NCBI RefSeq assembly: GCF_019343455.1 | Contig: NZ_CP049362.1 | Span: forward strand, 3,224,001-3,288,000 | DNA: 64,000 bases | DNA from: Alcaligenes ammonioxydans | GTDB lineage: Bacteria > Pseudomonadota > Gammaproteobacteria > Burkholderiales > Burkholderiaceae_B | Direction of reading: 5' to 3' | Shown here: in pieces, positions 1 to 8,466 of the stretch | How the letters are laid out: every line of letters begins with the position of its first letter | How positions within the stretch are numbered: position 1 is the first letter of the stretch | Translations under genes and position numbers: made by a program | The notes under the pieces: model-generated | The model's input: the letters and a program-made list of their open reading frames with translations, nothing else | Told to the model about the DNA's origin: nothing | The model's database searches: none

Positions 1-638
1 GTGCCATGGCCGCCCAGTTGGCCGCCGACCCTCGCTGCAGCGAGCTTGTTAGCCTGCACCGGCGCAGCACACCCGCCCTGGACTTCGATCAGCCACAGAC
101 GATCGCCGCAGCGGCCCGAACCTTGAGCACACAAGGCCCCTGGCATCTCATCGTGCTTGCGACCGGCATGCTCAGTGGTCCTACCGGGGGCCCTGAAAAG
201 CGCTTGGCCGATCTGAATGCCGATCATCTGATGGCCAGCTTTAACACCAACGCGATAGGCCCGGCCCTGGTATTGGCCCATTTTGCACCGTTGCTGCCCA
301 AGCACGAGCGCGGCATCCTGGCTGTGCTGTCGGCAAAGGTAGGCAGCATTGGCGATAACCGCCTGGGCGGCTGGTACAGCTACCGGGCCTCCAAGGCGGC
401 GCTGAACATGCTGCTCAAAACCGCATCGATCGAGCTGGCACGCACCCATCCTCAAGCCGTGCTGGCCGCGCTGCACCCGGGCACTGTTACCTCAGCCTTG
501 TCGGCTCCCTTTCGGGGCGCTCAAATCGGCCGCCCGCCTGCCGATGCGGCGCACGCGTTGCTGGCCACGCTAGACACACTCAGCCCAAAGGACAGTGGTG
601 GTTTCTGGGCCTACAATGGTCAGGGACTGCCTTGGTAA
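1..638 (+). CDS. SDR family oxidoreductase (5' end outside window)
   Basis: C-terminal part of a short-chain dehydrogenase/reductase; the reading frame is open from base 3 through the window edge, so the Rossmann glycine motif that should bind NAD(P) lies upstream. Counting from the first in-window ATG (base 6), the catalytic YxxxK pair is Y126/K130 (YRASK), a structural Asn sits at N83 (NTNAIGP), and a short Ser-containing strand (VLSAKVGS) precedes the active site. The PGTV motif follows at about residue 158. The overall look is that of the CsgA/C-factor-like SDRs. Substrate unknown. It ends 33 bases before the epimerase gene and may share its transcript. Confidence 0.85.
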   Translation, partial: AMAAQLAADPRCSELVSLHRRSTPALDFDQPQTIAAAARTLSTQGPWHLIVLATGMLSGPTGGPEKRLADLNADHLMASFNTNAIGPALVLAHFAPLLPKHERGILAVLSAKVGSIGDNRLGGWYSYRASKAALNMLLKTASIELARTHPQAVLAALHPGTVTSALSAPFRGAQIGRPPADAAHALLATLDTLSPKDSGGFWAYNGQGLPW

Positions 639-671
639 GTTCTTTGCTCACCTTCACACACGGAGAATTCC

Positions 672-1574
672 ATGCGCATCCTTCTGACAGGAGGCACGGG
701 CCTCATTGGACAGGCCCTTTGCCGACACTGGCAACAACACGGCCACGAACTCTGGGTGTGGAGCCGAAAGCCCCAGCAAGTCCCCCAACTGTGCCCAGGC
801 GCAACGGGCATCGCCGTGCTGGACGAGCTCAATGGCAGCGCGCCATTTGACGCGGTCATCAACCTGGCCGGAGCCCCAATTGCCAATCAACGCTGGACTG
901 AGGCACGGCGCCAGCTTCTATGGCAAAGTCGGGTCGATCTGACACGCCGTCTGGTGGACTGGATGGGGCGACAAGCGTCGGTGCCCCCCGTCTTGATCTC
1001 GGGCTCAGCGGTAGGCTGGTACGGCGATGGCGGAGAGCAGCAACTGACCGAGGCCAGCGCACCGGGCAACAAGGACTTTGGCAGCCAGCTTTGCGTGGCC
1101 TGGGAGCAAGAGGCCGAACAAGCTCGCCAATGGGGGGTACGCGTGGTCTTGCTGCGTACCGCGCCCGTCTTGGCCAAAAACGCCGGGATGTTGGCTCGGC
1201 TGCTCCCCTCGTTCAGGCTGGGACTGGGTGCCAGACTGGGCGATGGGCAACAATGGATGCCGTGGATACACCTTGAAGACCAGGTCGCGCTTATCGACTA
1301 CCTATTGCACAACCAGAGCTGTGAGGGCCCTTATAACGCGTGTGCGCCTCAGCCGGTGCGCAATGCAGAGTTCACCCGCGTCCTGGCTCAGGAGCTGGGC
1401 AAGCCAGCACTGTTTCATGCCCCGGCCTGGGCGCTGCGTCTGGCCTTGGGAGAGATGTCCGTTCTGCTGCTCGGCGGGCAACATCTGATTCCGCTGCGGG
1501 CCCAGCAAGCAGGTTTCAGCTGGCGCTACCCTGATCTGTCCGAGGCCTTGAGGGATCTGCTTCACAAAGCCTGA
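672..1574 (+). CDS. TIGR01777-type NAD(P)-dependent epimerase (YfcH-like)
   Basis: A 300-residue extended SDR protein of the YfcH/TIGR01777 family, a group related to sugar-nucleotide epimerases whose substrate is generally unknown. The N-terminal nucleotide-binding motif GGTGLIG is at residues 7–13 and the family motif SGSAVGWYGD is near residue 110. The C-terminal DUF1731-like segment (pump-proximal residues from about 250, with PAWALRLALGEMS) is present, so the length is complete. The ATG follows a good GGAG ribosome binding site (CACGGAGAATTCC). It follows the SDR gene on the same strand. Confidence 0.9.
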   Translation: MRILLTGGTGLIGQALCRHWQQHGHELWVWSRKPQQVPQLCPGATGIAVLDELNGSAPFDAVINLAGAPIANQRWTEARRQLLWQSRVDLTRRLVDWMGRQASVPPVLISGSAVGWYGDGGEQQLTEASAPGNKDFGSQLCVAWEQEAEQARQWGVRVVLLRTAPVLAKNAGMLARLLPSFRLGLGARLGDGQQWMPWIHLEDQVALIDYLLHNQSCEGPYNACAPQPVRNAEFTRVLAQELGKPALFHAPAWALRLALGEMSVLLLGGQHLIPLRAQQAGFSWRYPDLSEALRDLLHKA

Positions 1575-1630
1575 AAGCACGGTGTACAAGGACAGCGCCG
1601 CGATTTTGCCCCACGACCCTGCCCTATGAA

Positions 1631-1657
1631 ACGGCCGCGCCCAATAGGCGCGGCCGT
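1631..1657. terminator. Convergent intergenic hairpin
   Basis: Perfect 11-bp GC-rich stem (ACGGCCGCGCC / GGCGCGGCCGT) with a 5-nt loop between the epimerase gene and the convergent gltS. T-runs after it are weak on both strands, so it probably serves both genes but with limited intrinsic strength. Confidence 0.65.
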
Positions 1658-1669
1658 CGTCTTGTCTGC

Positions 1670-2899
1670 TTAAGTCAGGAAGTTCACAAAGCCAGTGATG
1701 ATGACGGCGTTGAAAAAATCGATGAACAAGGAGCCGACCAGGGGAATCACAAAAAAGGCCTTGCGCGAAGGGCCATTATCTTCGGTGAAAGCCTGCATAT
1801 TGGCCATGGCATTAGGCGTGGCACCCATGCCGAAACCACAATGCCCGGCCGACATCACTACCGCGTCATAATCCTTGCCCATGACCTTGAATGTCACATA
1901 TCTGGCAAAGAAGAACATCAACACCGTTTGCGCAATCAGGATGACCAGCAGCGGCCCGGCCACCTCGGCCAGTTCCCACAATTTCATCACCATCAAGGCC
2001 ATGACCAGGAAAAAGGCCAGGGACACATTGCCGATAATCTCAAACTCTTTTTCAGGCAGACGATAGCGACGCCAGTCAATCACGTTGCGGATGATGGCAG
2101 CCACCAGCATGGCTCCCAGATAGGCGGGCAACACAATCCCGCGCTCGCTCAGCCATTCGATAATGACACTGCCCACACCAATCGCGATGGAGAGCAGCAC
2201 CACAGCATAAACAGGCATCTCAAAACCGCCCTCGTCGGTCTGAACAACTTCTTTAACCGTGGTTTCTGTAGGGTGAGCGGCATCCGCACCTTCGTGCTGG
2301 CGACGGTGGCGACGGTGTGGAGCGGGACCGTCGATCTTGTATTTCTTCATCAAGCGCTTGCCCAACGGACCACCAATGACGCAGCCCATCACCAGCCCCC
2401 AGGTGGAAGCGGCAATGGCGGCAGGCAAGGCGCCTACGGCGCCGGCACGCTCAAGCAAGGGACCAAAGGCAGCCGAAGTACCGTGGCCGCCCGTCATGGA
2501 GATGGACCCGGCCGCCAGACCCAGGAGAGGATTGGCGTTCATCAAAGCAGCCAGGCTTACGCCCATCACGTTCTGCAGAATAATCAGGGCAACGGCACAG
2601 CCCAAAAACAAGCCGACCGCCACGCCCCCTTTTTTCAGCAGCTCGAAACTGGCTGAAAAGCCGATGGTGGTAAAAAAGGCCATCAGCAAGAAGTTGCGTA
2701 TATCGTCGTTGAACGCAAAGCTAAACGAACCGGTCTGGTGGCCAACCAAGGCGATCAAAGCAAAAATCAAACCGCCAATAATGGGGCTGGGAATAAAATA
2801 TCGGGCCAGCACAGCAACACGATTCTTTATATATTCTCCCAGCACGAGAAAAACAGCCGCCAAACCTACCGTTTGCGCTATATCGAGCTGAATGTTCAT
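1670..2899 (-). CDS. gltS: Sodium/glutamate symporter GltS
   Basis: A 409-residue inner-membrane protein matching the GltS family in length and motifs. It imports glutamate with sodium. The two inverted half-repeats are visible: the first carries the re-entrant loop motif GSISMTGGHGTSAAFG (about residues 130–145), the second AGHCGFGMGATPNAMANM (about 350–368). A charged, His/Arg-rich cytoplasmic linker (about 195–220) separates them, as expected in this family. Ten or more hydrophobic segments are evident. The ATG start gives an N-terminus typical of the family (MNIQLDIAQT). It stands alone on the minus strand, 250 bases downstream of ispB's end. Confidence 0.95.
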   Translation of the reverse strand: MNIQLDIAQTVGLAAVFLVLGEYIKNRVAVLARYFIPSPIIGGLIFALIALVGHQTGSFSFAFNDDIRNFLLMAFFTTIGFSASFELLKKGGVAVGLFLGCAVALIILQNVMGVSLAALMNANPLLGLAAGSISMTGGHGTSAAFGPLLERAGAVGALPAAIAASTWGLVMGCVIGGPLGKRLMKKYKIDGPAPHRRHRRQHEGADAAHPTETTVKEVVQTDEGGFEMPVYAVVLLSIAIGVGSVIIEWLSERGIVLPAYLGAMLVAAIIRNVIDWRRYRLPEKEFEIIGNVSLAFFLVMALMVMKLWELAEVAGPLLVILIAQTVLMFFFARYVTFKVMGKDYDAVVMSAGHCGFGMGATPNAMANMQAFTEDNGPSRKAFFVIPLVGSLFIDFFNAVIITGFVNFLT

Positions 2900-3111
2900 C
2901 TATCCGTTCCTTACATCTTTGGGATAAGGGGCCTGTACCTATGTGTCTGACAGAGGCTTCAAACCAATTTGTTCAAATAGGCATGTCCATCGTCGCTACT
3001 TCGTCCTTGTGGGGCAAAGGCATGACCACCAACAGCGTAGTAAAACCGAGAAAAATAACACGAACAGGTGCCTAATGCCGCCAATTCCCACGAATAAGAC
3101 CGCTCTATTAC

Positions 3112-3136
3112 AAAAAAACCCGCCACAAGGCGGGTT
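3112..3136 (-). terminator. Intrinsic terminator of ispB
   Basis: On the minus strand AACCCGCC-TTGT-GGCGGGTT followed by a run of T, an 8-bp stem with a tetraloop, 16 bases past the ispB stop codon. Confidence 0.9.
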
Positions 3137-3152
3137 GGAGAAAGAAGCGGAG

Positions 3153-4118
3153 TTAGCGGTCGCGCTCTACCGAAAACGCGCACAAACTTAACAAAACCTG
3201 TTTGAATTCGCTCTCGGGCACATCCGCCAGCGCCTGAACCGCCAGTTGTGCTTCGGCCTTGGCCGCTTCACGGGTGTAAGTGAGCGCATCAGTCTGTTCG
3301 ATGGCGCGGGCCACTGCGGCAAAATCGGCATCGCCGGTTTCAATCGCCGACTTGATGAGTTGAACCTGCTCGGCCGTACCCACTTCCATGACACGGATCA
3401 GAGGCATGGTCGGTTTGCCCTCACGCAGATCGTCGCCTACGTTCTTGCCCAGGGCCTGGGCGTCGCCAGTGTAATCGAGCACATCGTCCACCAGTTGGAA
3501 GGCCGTACCCAAATGACGACCGTAAGCGGCCATGGCCGCTTCCATGTCGGGCGAGGCGCCCGCAACAATCGCACCTACCTGTGCAGCCGCCTCAAAGAGC
3601 TTGGCCGTCTTGTAACGCACCACCTGCAGGTAACGCTCCAGCGAGACGTCGGGATCATGTACGTTCAGCAGCTGCAAAACCTCGCCTTCGGCGATCACGG
3701 TAGTGGCTGCCGAGAGCACGGCCATGGCAGGCATGGAATTGGACTGCACCATCATCTCGAACGAGCGCGAATATAGATAGTCGCCTACCAGTACGCTGGC
3801 TGCATTGCCATACACCGCATTGGCGGTATGACGACCGCGACGCATATCGGACTCGTCAACCACATCGTCGTGAAGCAGGGTGGCCGTGTGGATAAACTCC
3901 ACCACGCCCGCCAATAAATGGTGTGTGCTCCCCTGATAGGCCAGCGCGCGGGCTACCAGCAACAGCAGCGCAGGACGCATGCGCTTGCCGCCTGCACTAA
4001 CGATGTATTCACCAATTGTGCGTATTAGCACCACATCCGAATTCAAGCGTTCACGAATGACGACATCAAGAGCCTTCATGTCGTCGGCAATAGGTTCAAT
4101 CAGGGTGGACAGGTTCAA
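3153..4118 (-). CDS. ispB: Octaprenyl diphosphate synthase IspB
   Basis: A 321-residue trans-prenyltransferase that elongates farnesyl diphosphate to the C40 side chain of ubiquinone. The first aspartate-rich motif is DDVVDESD at D84–D91, the second is LVDDVLDY near residue 211; GGKRMRP (about 43–49) is the conserved substrate-binding stretch. The start is a TTG (bases 4118–4116) giving MNLSTLIEP; no better ATG lies near it. Chain length (C40) is inferred from the lineage and cannot be read from sequence. It is divergent from the DUF815 ATPase gene, with about 170 bases between. Confidence 0.93.
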   Translation of the reverse strand: MNLSTLIEPIADDMKALDVVIRERLNSDVVLIRTIGEYIVSAGGKRMRPALLLLVARALAYQGSTHHLLAGVVEFIHTATLLHDDVVDESDMRRGRHTANAVYGNAASVLVGDYLYSRSFEMMVQSNSMPAMAVLSAATTVIAEGEVLQLLNVHDPDVSLERYLQVVRYKTAKLFEAAAQVGAIVAGASPDMEAAMAAYGRHLGTAFQLVDDVLDYTGDAQALGKNVGDDLREGKPTMPLIRVMEVGTAEQVQLIKSAIETGDADFAAVARAIEQTDALTYTREAAKAEAQLAVQALADVPESEFKQVLLSLCAFSVERDR

Positions 4119-4291
4119 AACAGAATTCCGGACGAGTAAGGGAGGGGGCCGCTGTCGGCCAATCGTAACTTGGTGATTATACGATTTTGAATCGCTTTGG
4201 GCCCATTGTTACGCCTCAAGCACAACAGTGATCGCAGAAAAAGGTGCCAAATTAGCGATAATAAGCGTTTCAACCTGAATCGGAGACCGTC

Positions 4292-5158
4292 TTGAGCTCG
4301 CAAGACCTGAGTACCCTGATCAGCCGGGCCGAGCGGGTTCTCGCTCAACTGGAAGCCTGGTTGCCGCCTGCTCCCCCCCCTATCGACTGGGACTGCACGG
4401 CGTTTCGCTGGCGCAACAATGGTTCGCGTGGCTGGCTGGAGGGCGTGCAGCACGTCGCCACCATTCGCACCGACGATTTGCATCATATTGAACGTCAAAA
4501 GAGCATTATTGAGCGCAACACCCGTCATTTTCTGGACGGCAAACCGGCCAATAATGTATTGATGACAGGGGCTCGCGGCACCGGCAAAAGCTCGCTGGTC
4601 AAAGCCATGCTGGCCAAGTTTGCCGATCAGGGCCTGCGCCTGATCGAAGTGGACAAATCCGATCTGGCGGACCTGGGGACCATTATCGACCTGATCAGCT
4701 CCCGCCCCGAACACTTCATCATCTTCAGCGATGACCTGTCGTTCGAAGAAGGTGAAGCGGGTTACAAAGCGCTCAAATCCGTTCTGGACGGCTCCGTGGC
4801 CTCGCCCGGCGACAATGTTCTGATCTACGCCACCTCCAACCGACGCCATCTGATGCCCGAGTACATGAAAGAGAACCTGGGGGTCTCCACATCGGCAGAC
4901 GGTGAGATCCACCCCGGCGAGGCAGTAGAAGAAAAGGTATCCCTGTCCGAGCGCTTTGGACTATGGTTGTCGTTTCACCCCTTTAAACAAGATGACTACC
5001 TGGACATTGTGTACTACTGGCTGGGCGCATTGGGCTGCCCGGCAGAACACATCGAAAGCTCGCGCATGGAAGCCCTGCAATGGGCGCTGGAGCGCGGCTC
5101 GCGCTCGGGCCGGGTAGCACGTCAATTTGCTAGAGATTGGACCGCTAGACATGTCTAA
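4292..5158 (+). CDS. DUF815-family P-loop ATPase
   Basis: A 288-residue ATP-binding protein of the DUF815/COG2607 family (AAA+-like), function not established. The Walker A motif is GARGTGKS at residues 93–100, followed by a Walker B-like IIFSDDLSF at about 143–151 and an arginine-rich C-terminus. The start codon is TTG, supported by a GGAGA ribosome binding site 6–7 bases upstream; no ATG is available in the conserved N-terminal part. Its last 8 bases overlap the start of the Nudix gene, so the two are probably translationally coupled. Confidence 0.88.
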   Translation: MSSQDLSTLISRAERVLAQLEAWLPPAPPPIDWDCTAFRWRNNGSRGWLEGVQHVATIRTDDLHHIERQKSIIERNTRHFLDGKPANNVLMTGARGTGKSSLVKAMLAKFADQGLRLIEVDKSDLADLGTIIDLISSRPEHFIIFSDDLSFEEGEAGYKALKSVLDGSVASPGDNVLIYATSNRRHLMPEYMKENLGVSTSADGEIHPGEAVEEKVSLSERFGLWLSFHPFKQDDYLDIVYYWLGALGCPAEHIESSRMEALQWALERGSRSGRVARQFARDWTARHV

Positions 5159-6152
5159 ACCCACGCTGGAAGTGGCCGTTGGCGTTTTATTGAACCCCGA
5201 CGGCCGGGTGTTGCTGGGAAAACGCCCGGCCGATAAACCGTGGCCGGGCTGGTGGGAACTGCCGGGCGGCAAGATTGAGGCGGGCGAGAGCGTTCTCGAA
5301 GCGCTGGTACGGGAACTGCGCGAAGAGCTCGGAATTGAAACCACGCTTGCGCATCCTTGGGTCACCTACACCCACGAATACCCAAAAAATTTCGTCAAAC
5401 TCTCTTTTTGTCTGGTGCGGGAATGGGAGGGCGAGCCCCAATGCCTGGAAGGACAGGAGCTTGCCTGGGTCAACCCCCAGGGGCCGCTGGAGGTAGGGCC
5501 TGTGCTGCCGGCCACGGAGCCACCCATGAAGTGGCTGCAACTGCCCGAACGCTACCTGATTACCCATATTGAAGAACCAGGCCGCCTGCCCGCCTACCTG
5601 GAACAGCTCGAGCAGGCCCTGCAACAGGGACCGGCCCTGGTCCAGTTTCGCGAACCGGCCTGGGCTGCCCGCCCCGATGCCGAATTTCATCTTCATCAGG
5701 CGTTCCTGCAGGTCGTCACGCTGTGCCAACGGTATCAGGCCCGCTGCCTGGTCAACAGCCTGCATCCAGAAAGTTGGTGGGATCACGCCGATGGCGTGCA
5801 CTTGCGCGCCAGCGACGCCCAAGCCTTATCCGCCAAATGCCACGATACCCTGACAAGCGTTCCCGCGATCAGCAAGGGCCTGATCGGCATGTCCACGCAC
5901 AATGAAAGCGATATTGAAATCGCCCGCAAAATCCAGGCAGATTTCCTCGTGCTGGGTCATGTGCTGGACACCGCTTCGCATCCCGACGAACCCGGCATGG
6001 GCTGGGCCCGCTTTGCCCGTCTGGCAGAACAGGCTGGCCTTCCCGTCTTTGCCATAGGCGGACAATCGGCGCATACCCTGGCCGACGCACGCACGCATGG
6101 CGCACACGGTATTGCCGGCATGCGTCACATGCTGGACAACAACCCGGCATGA
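5151..6152 (+). CDS. Nudix hydrolase / thiamine-phosphate-synthase-like fusion
   Basis: A 333-residue two-domain protein. Residues 5–130 are a MutT-type Nudix domain with a complete Nudix box (G40-x5-E46-x7-R54-E55-x-x-E58-E59-x-G61), expected to hydrolyse oxidised or alarmone-like nucleoside diphosphate compounds. Residues about 145–320 resemble the ThiE/TenI TIM barrel (VQFREP, LVNS, DGVHLRASD, GMSTHNE, DFLVLGHV, FAIGG, GIAGMR). This fusion is common in beta/gammaproteobacteria as the extended MutT. The start chosen is the ATG at 5151, which overlaps the ATPase stop; an upstream TTG-type start would add eight unsupported residues. The stop overlaps the next gene as ATGA. Confidence 0.9.
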   Translation: MSKPTLEVAVGVLLNPDGRVLLGKRPADKPWPGWWELPGGKIEAGESVLEALVRELREELGIETTLAHPWVTYTHEYPKNFVKLSFCLVREWEGEPQCLEGQELAWVNPQGPLEVGPVLPATEPPMKWLQLPERYLITHIEEPGRLPAYLEQLEQALQQGPALVQFREPAWAARPDAEFHLHQAFLQVVTLCQRYQARCLVNSLHPESWWDHADGVHLRASDAQALSAKCHDTLTSVPAISKGLIGMSTHNESDIEIARKIQADFLVLGHVLDTASHPDEPGMGWARFARLAEQAGLPVFAIGGQSAHTLADARTHGAHGIAGMRHMLDNNPA

Positions 6153-6874
6153 CGCCCCACGTCACCATTTCGGAGCACGAAGGTGTCCGTTACCTGCACC
6201 TGGGTTCAGCCTGGGTGCAGGGGGCCATGCGCCTGGCCGCCCCCGATCAGCTTGAGCTGCACTACATCCGACAGATGATGATCTGGACGCTGTTTCAGCA
6301 TGCCCCTCAACGCATTGCCCAGCTCGGGCTAGGCGCAGGCAGTCTGACACGTTTTTGCTACCAGCATTTTCCACAAGCGCGTATCGACGCGGTGGAAATC
6401 AACCCGGAAGTGGTGCGAGCCAATCGCCTGTTGTTCCATCTGCCGCCCGATGACGAGCGTTTGAGCGTGCATACGGTCGACGCACTGGACTACCTGGATG
6501 CCCTACATGGCGAACTGGATGTGCTGCAGGTGGATGTGTACTCCGATCAGGCCGAACATCCCGCCCTGGAAAGCCAGGACTTTTACCTAGCCTGTCGGCG
6601 AGCCTTGGGTCCGCAGGGTTTGTTGACGGTCAACCTGCTGGGCTCTGAGCTGGTTCATGCTCGCAATCTGCATGCGCTGCAAAAAAGCTTTGCCGCCGTA
6701 GTCTGGTTACCAGAAACACACGACGGCAACCTGGTCGCGCTGGCGTTTGTTGACCCGCCACAAATTGATTTTGATGATTTATACAAGCGTGCCGATCAGA
6801 TTCAAGCCACCTTGGGCTTGGCTGACGGCGAAGAATGGGTAGAGGGACTCTACGCCTGGATGGACCAGGAATAA
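6149..6874 (+). CDS. Spermidine-synthase-like class I methyltransferase fold protein
   Basis: A 241-residue protein of the spermidine/spermine synthase superfamily lacking the N-terminal beta-hairpin domain of true SpeE. The nucleotide-binding loop is LGLGAGSLTRF at 59–69, followed by DAVEINPEVV (about 80–89), VHTVDALDYLD (about 108–118) and DVLQVDVYSD (about 123–132). Aminopropyltransferase activity cannot be assumed, because this short form is usually annotated only as a methyltransferase-fold or SpeE-like protein. Start and stop of the preceding Nudix gene overlap (ATGA), so it is the third member of a coupled unit. Confidence 0.85.
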   Translation: MTPHVTISEHEGVRYLHLGSAWVQGAMRLAAPDQLELHYIRQMMIWTLFQHAPQRIAQLGLGAGSLTRFCYQHFPQARIDAVEINPEVVRANRLLFHLPPDDERLSVHTVDALDYLDALHGELDVLQVDVYSDQAEHPALESQDFYLACRRALGPQGLLTVNLLGSELVHARNLHALQKSFAAVVWLPETHDGNLVALAFVDPPQIDFDDLYKRADQIQATLGLADGEEWVEGLYAWMDQE

Positions 6875-6951
6875 ATCCCCCCTCGCAAGCACGCCAAGGC
6901 ATCCGCAAGCTGGAAGAACGATCCCGTCAGCGGGCAGGACCCCGCACGTCC

Positions 6952-8460
6952 TCACTGGGCGGCGGCACCTGATGCGCTTGCAGCCGGCTGCGCGGCGACT
7001 GTTTTCTTCATACCCGCTTTTGCCACTTCTTCTGCTGTCATCCCGGTTTGTGCGTCCCAGCCCCCTCCAAGTGCCACCATCAGCTTGACCGCTGCCCGCA
7101 GGCGCTGGGACTCCAGATCCAGCGCCTGCCGCTCTGCCGACAAGGCCGTTGCCTGAGTTTGTGCCAGACTCAGAAAATCCACCAGGCCAGCATCAAACTG
7201 ATTGCGCGTCAAACGCAGGGACTCCCGTGCAGCGGCCAGGGACCGTGCCTGACTGGCCTGCTCCCGCTCCAGCCCATAAAGCTCGGACAAGGCATCTTCC
7301 ACTTCTTTGAGCGCATCCAGAACAGTCTGGCGATAGCCCGCCAATTGCTCGTCATAGCTGGCTTGCGCCTGCTCGACCTGAGCGCGTCGCGCGCCAAAAT
7401 CCAGCAACGTCAAGGCAAAGGCCGGTCCCAGTGACCAGACACGCGCTGGCGCGGTCAGCCATTCACTCAGATCACTACTACTGAAACCGCCACTGGCTTT
7501 CAGGTTCAAACTGGGAAACCAGGCGGCCTTGGCCACCCCGATCTGCGCATTGGCCTGCGCCATGCGACGCTCGGCGCGCGCGACATCCGGACGGCGCTCC
7601 AGCAAACTGGAAGGCAGGCCCACCGGAATATCCGGGGCCACCGGCCAAGGCGCATTAGGCACCACGTCAAACTGCGAGGGCGGGCGTCCGACCAGAACCG
7701 CCATCGCATGCTGATAGCTGGCCTTCTGGCGATCCAGAGCCAGACGCTGGGTGCGTGCCCCTTCAAGCTGACTCAAGGCAGCGGCTACATCCGCGGGTGT
7801 CGAAAAGCCAGCCTCCAGGCGATTCTGATTGATTTGCAAGGAACGCTCATACGCCGCCACGGTTTCATCCAACACCCGCGCACTGGATTCGGCACTGCGG
7901 TACTGCAAATAGGTCTGCGCCAATTGGGATTGCAAACTCAGCCGCGTTGCCGCCAGGTCCGCCGCACTGGCCTGCAGGCTCGCATCGCCCGCTTCCACCT
8001 GACGGCTGATCCGCCCCCACAAGTCCACTTCCCAATTCACTGTGACGCTAGCGTCATACGCACTGCTGCTTTGGCTGGTAGCACCCGAGCCGCTGCCACG
8101 TCGTGTCGTACCGACCGAACTGCCCACCTGCGGAAACTGTGTCGCCCGGGTACCTGACACCGTGGCCTGGGCCTGACGCACCCGTGCCTGAGCCTGCTGC
8201 AAGGTGAAATTCTGCTCGTTCAGACTTTGCATCAAGGCATTCAGCACCCCGTCATTGAGACTTTCCCACCAAGGGCCACGGTCATTCAGATCTGCCGGCT
8301 CAGCCGGCTTCCAGGCCGTCGCGCGTACTGCTTCCCGAAAATGCTCACCAACTGGCGCCTGCGGCCGCTGATAGTCAGGGCCGACAGCGCACGCAGACAG
8401 GGCCATCACCATGGCTGCCAATGCAAAACGCGGAAAAATCAGGACGTTGGAAATAGGCAT
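6952..8460 (-). CDS. NodT-family RND efflux outer membrane lipoprotein
   Basis: A 502-residue outer membrane channel of the TolC/NodT class, the exit duct of the RND pump encoded upstream. The signal peptide ends in the lipobox ALSAC with lipidation at C24, followed by the family N-terminus AVGPDYQRP. Two OEP repeats follow (about 70–270 and 280–470) with long alpha-helical, Ala/Gln-rich segments typical of the periplasmic barrel. The last 25 residues are a low-complexity Ala-rich tail. It is the fourth and last gene of the operon, starting 6 bases after the MdtC-type pump ends. Confidence 0.93.
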   Translation of the reverse strand: MPISNVLIFPRFALAAMVMALSACAVGPDYQRPQAPVGEHFREAVRATAWKPAEPADLNDRGPWWESLNDGVLNALMQSLNEQNFTLQQAQARVRQAQATVSGTRATQFPQVGSSVGTTRRGSGSGATSQSSSAYDASVTVNWEVDLWGRISRQVEAGDASLQASAADLAATRLSLQSQLAQTYLQYRSAESSARVLDETVAAYERSLQINQNRLEAGFSTPADVAAALSQLEGARTQRLALDRQKASYQHAMAVLVGRPPSQFDVVPNAPWPVAPDIPVGLPSSLLERRPDVARAERRMAQANAQIGVAKAAWFPSLNLKASGGFSSSDLSEWLTAPARVWSLGPAFALTLLDFGARRAQVEQAQASYDEQLAGYRQTVLDALKEVEDALSELYGLEREQASQARSLAAARESLRLTRNQFDAGLVDFLSLAQTQATALSAERQALDLESQRLRAAVKLMVALGGGWDAQTGMTAEEVAKAGMKKTVAAQPAASASGAAAQ

Positions 8461-8466
8461 ATCAGC

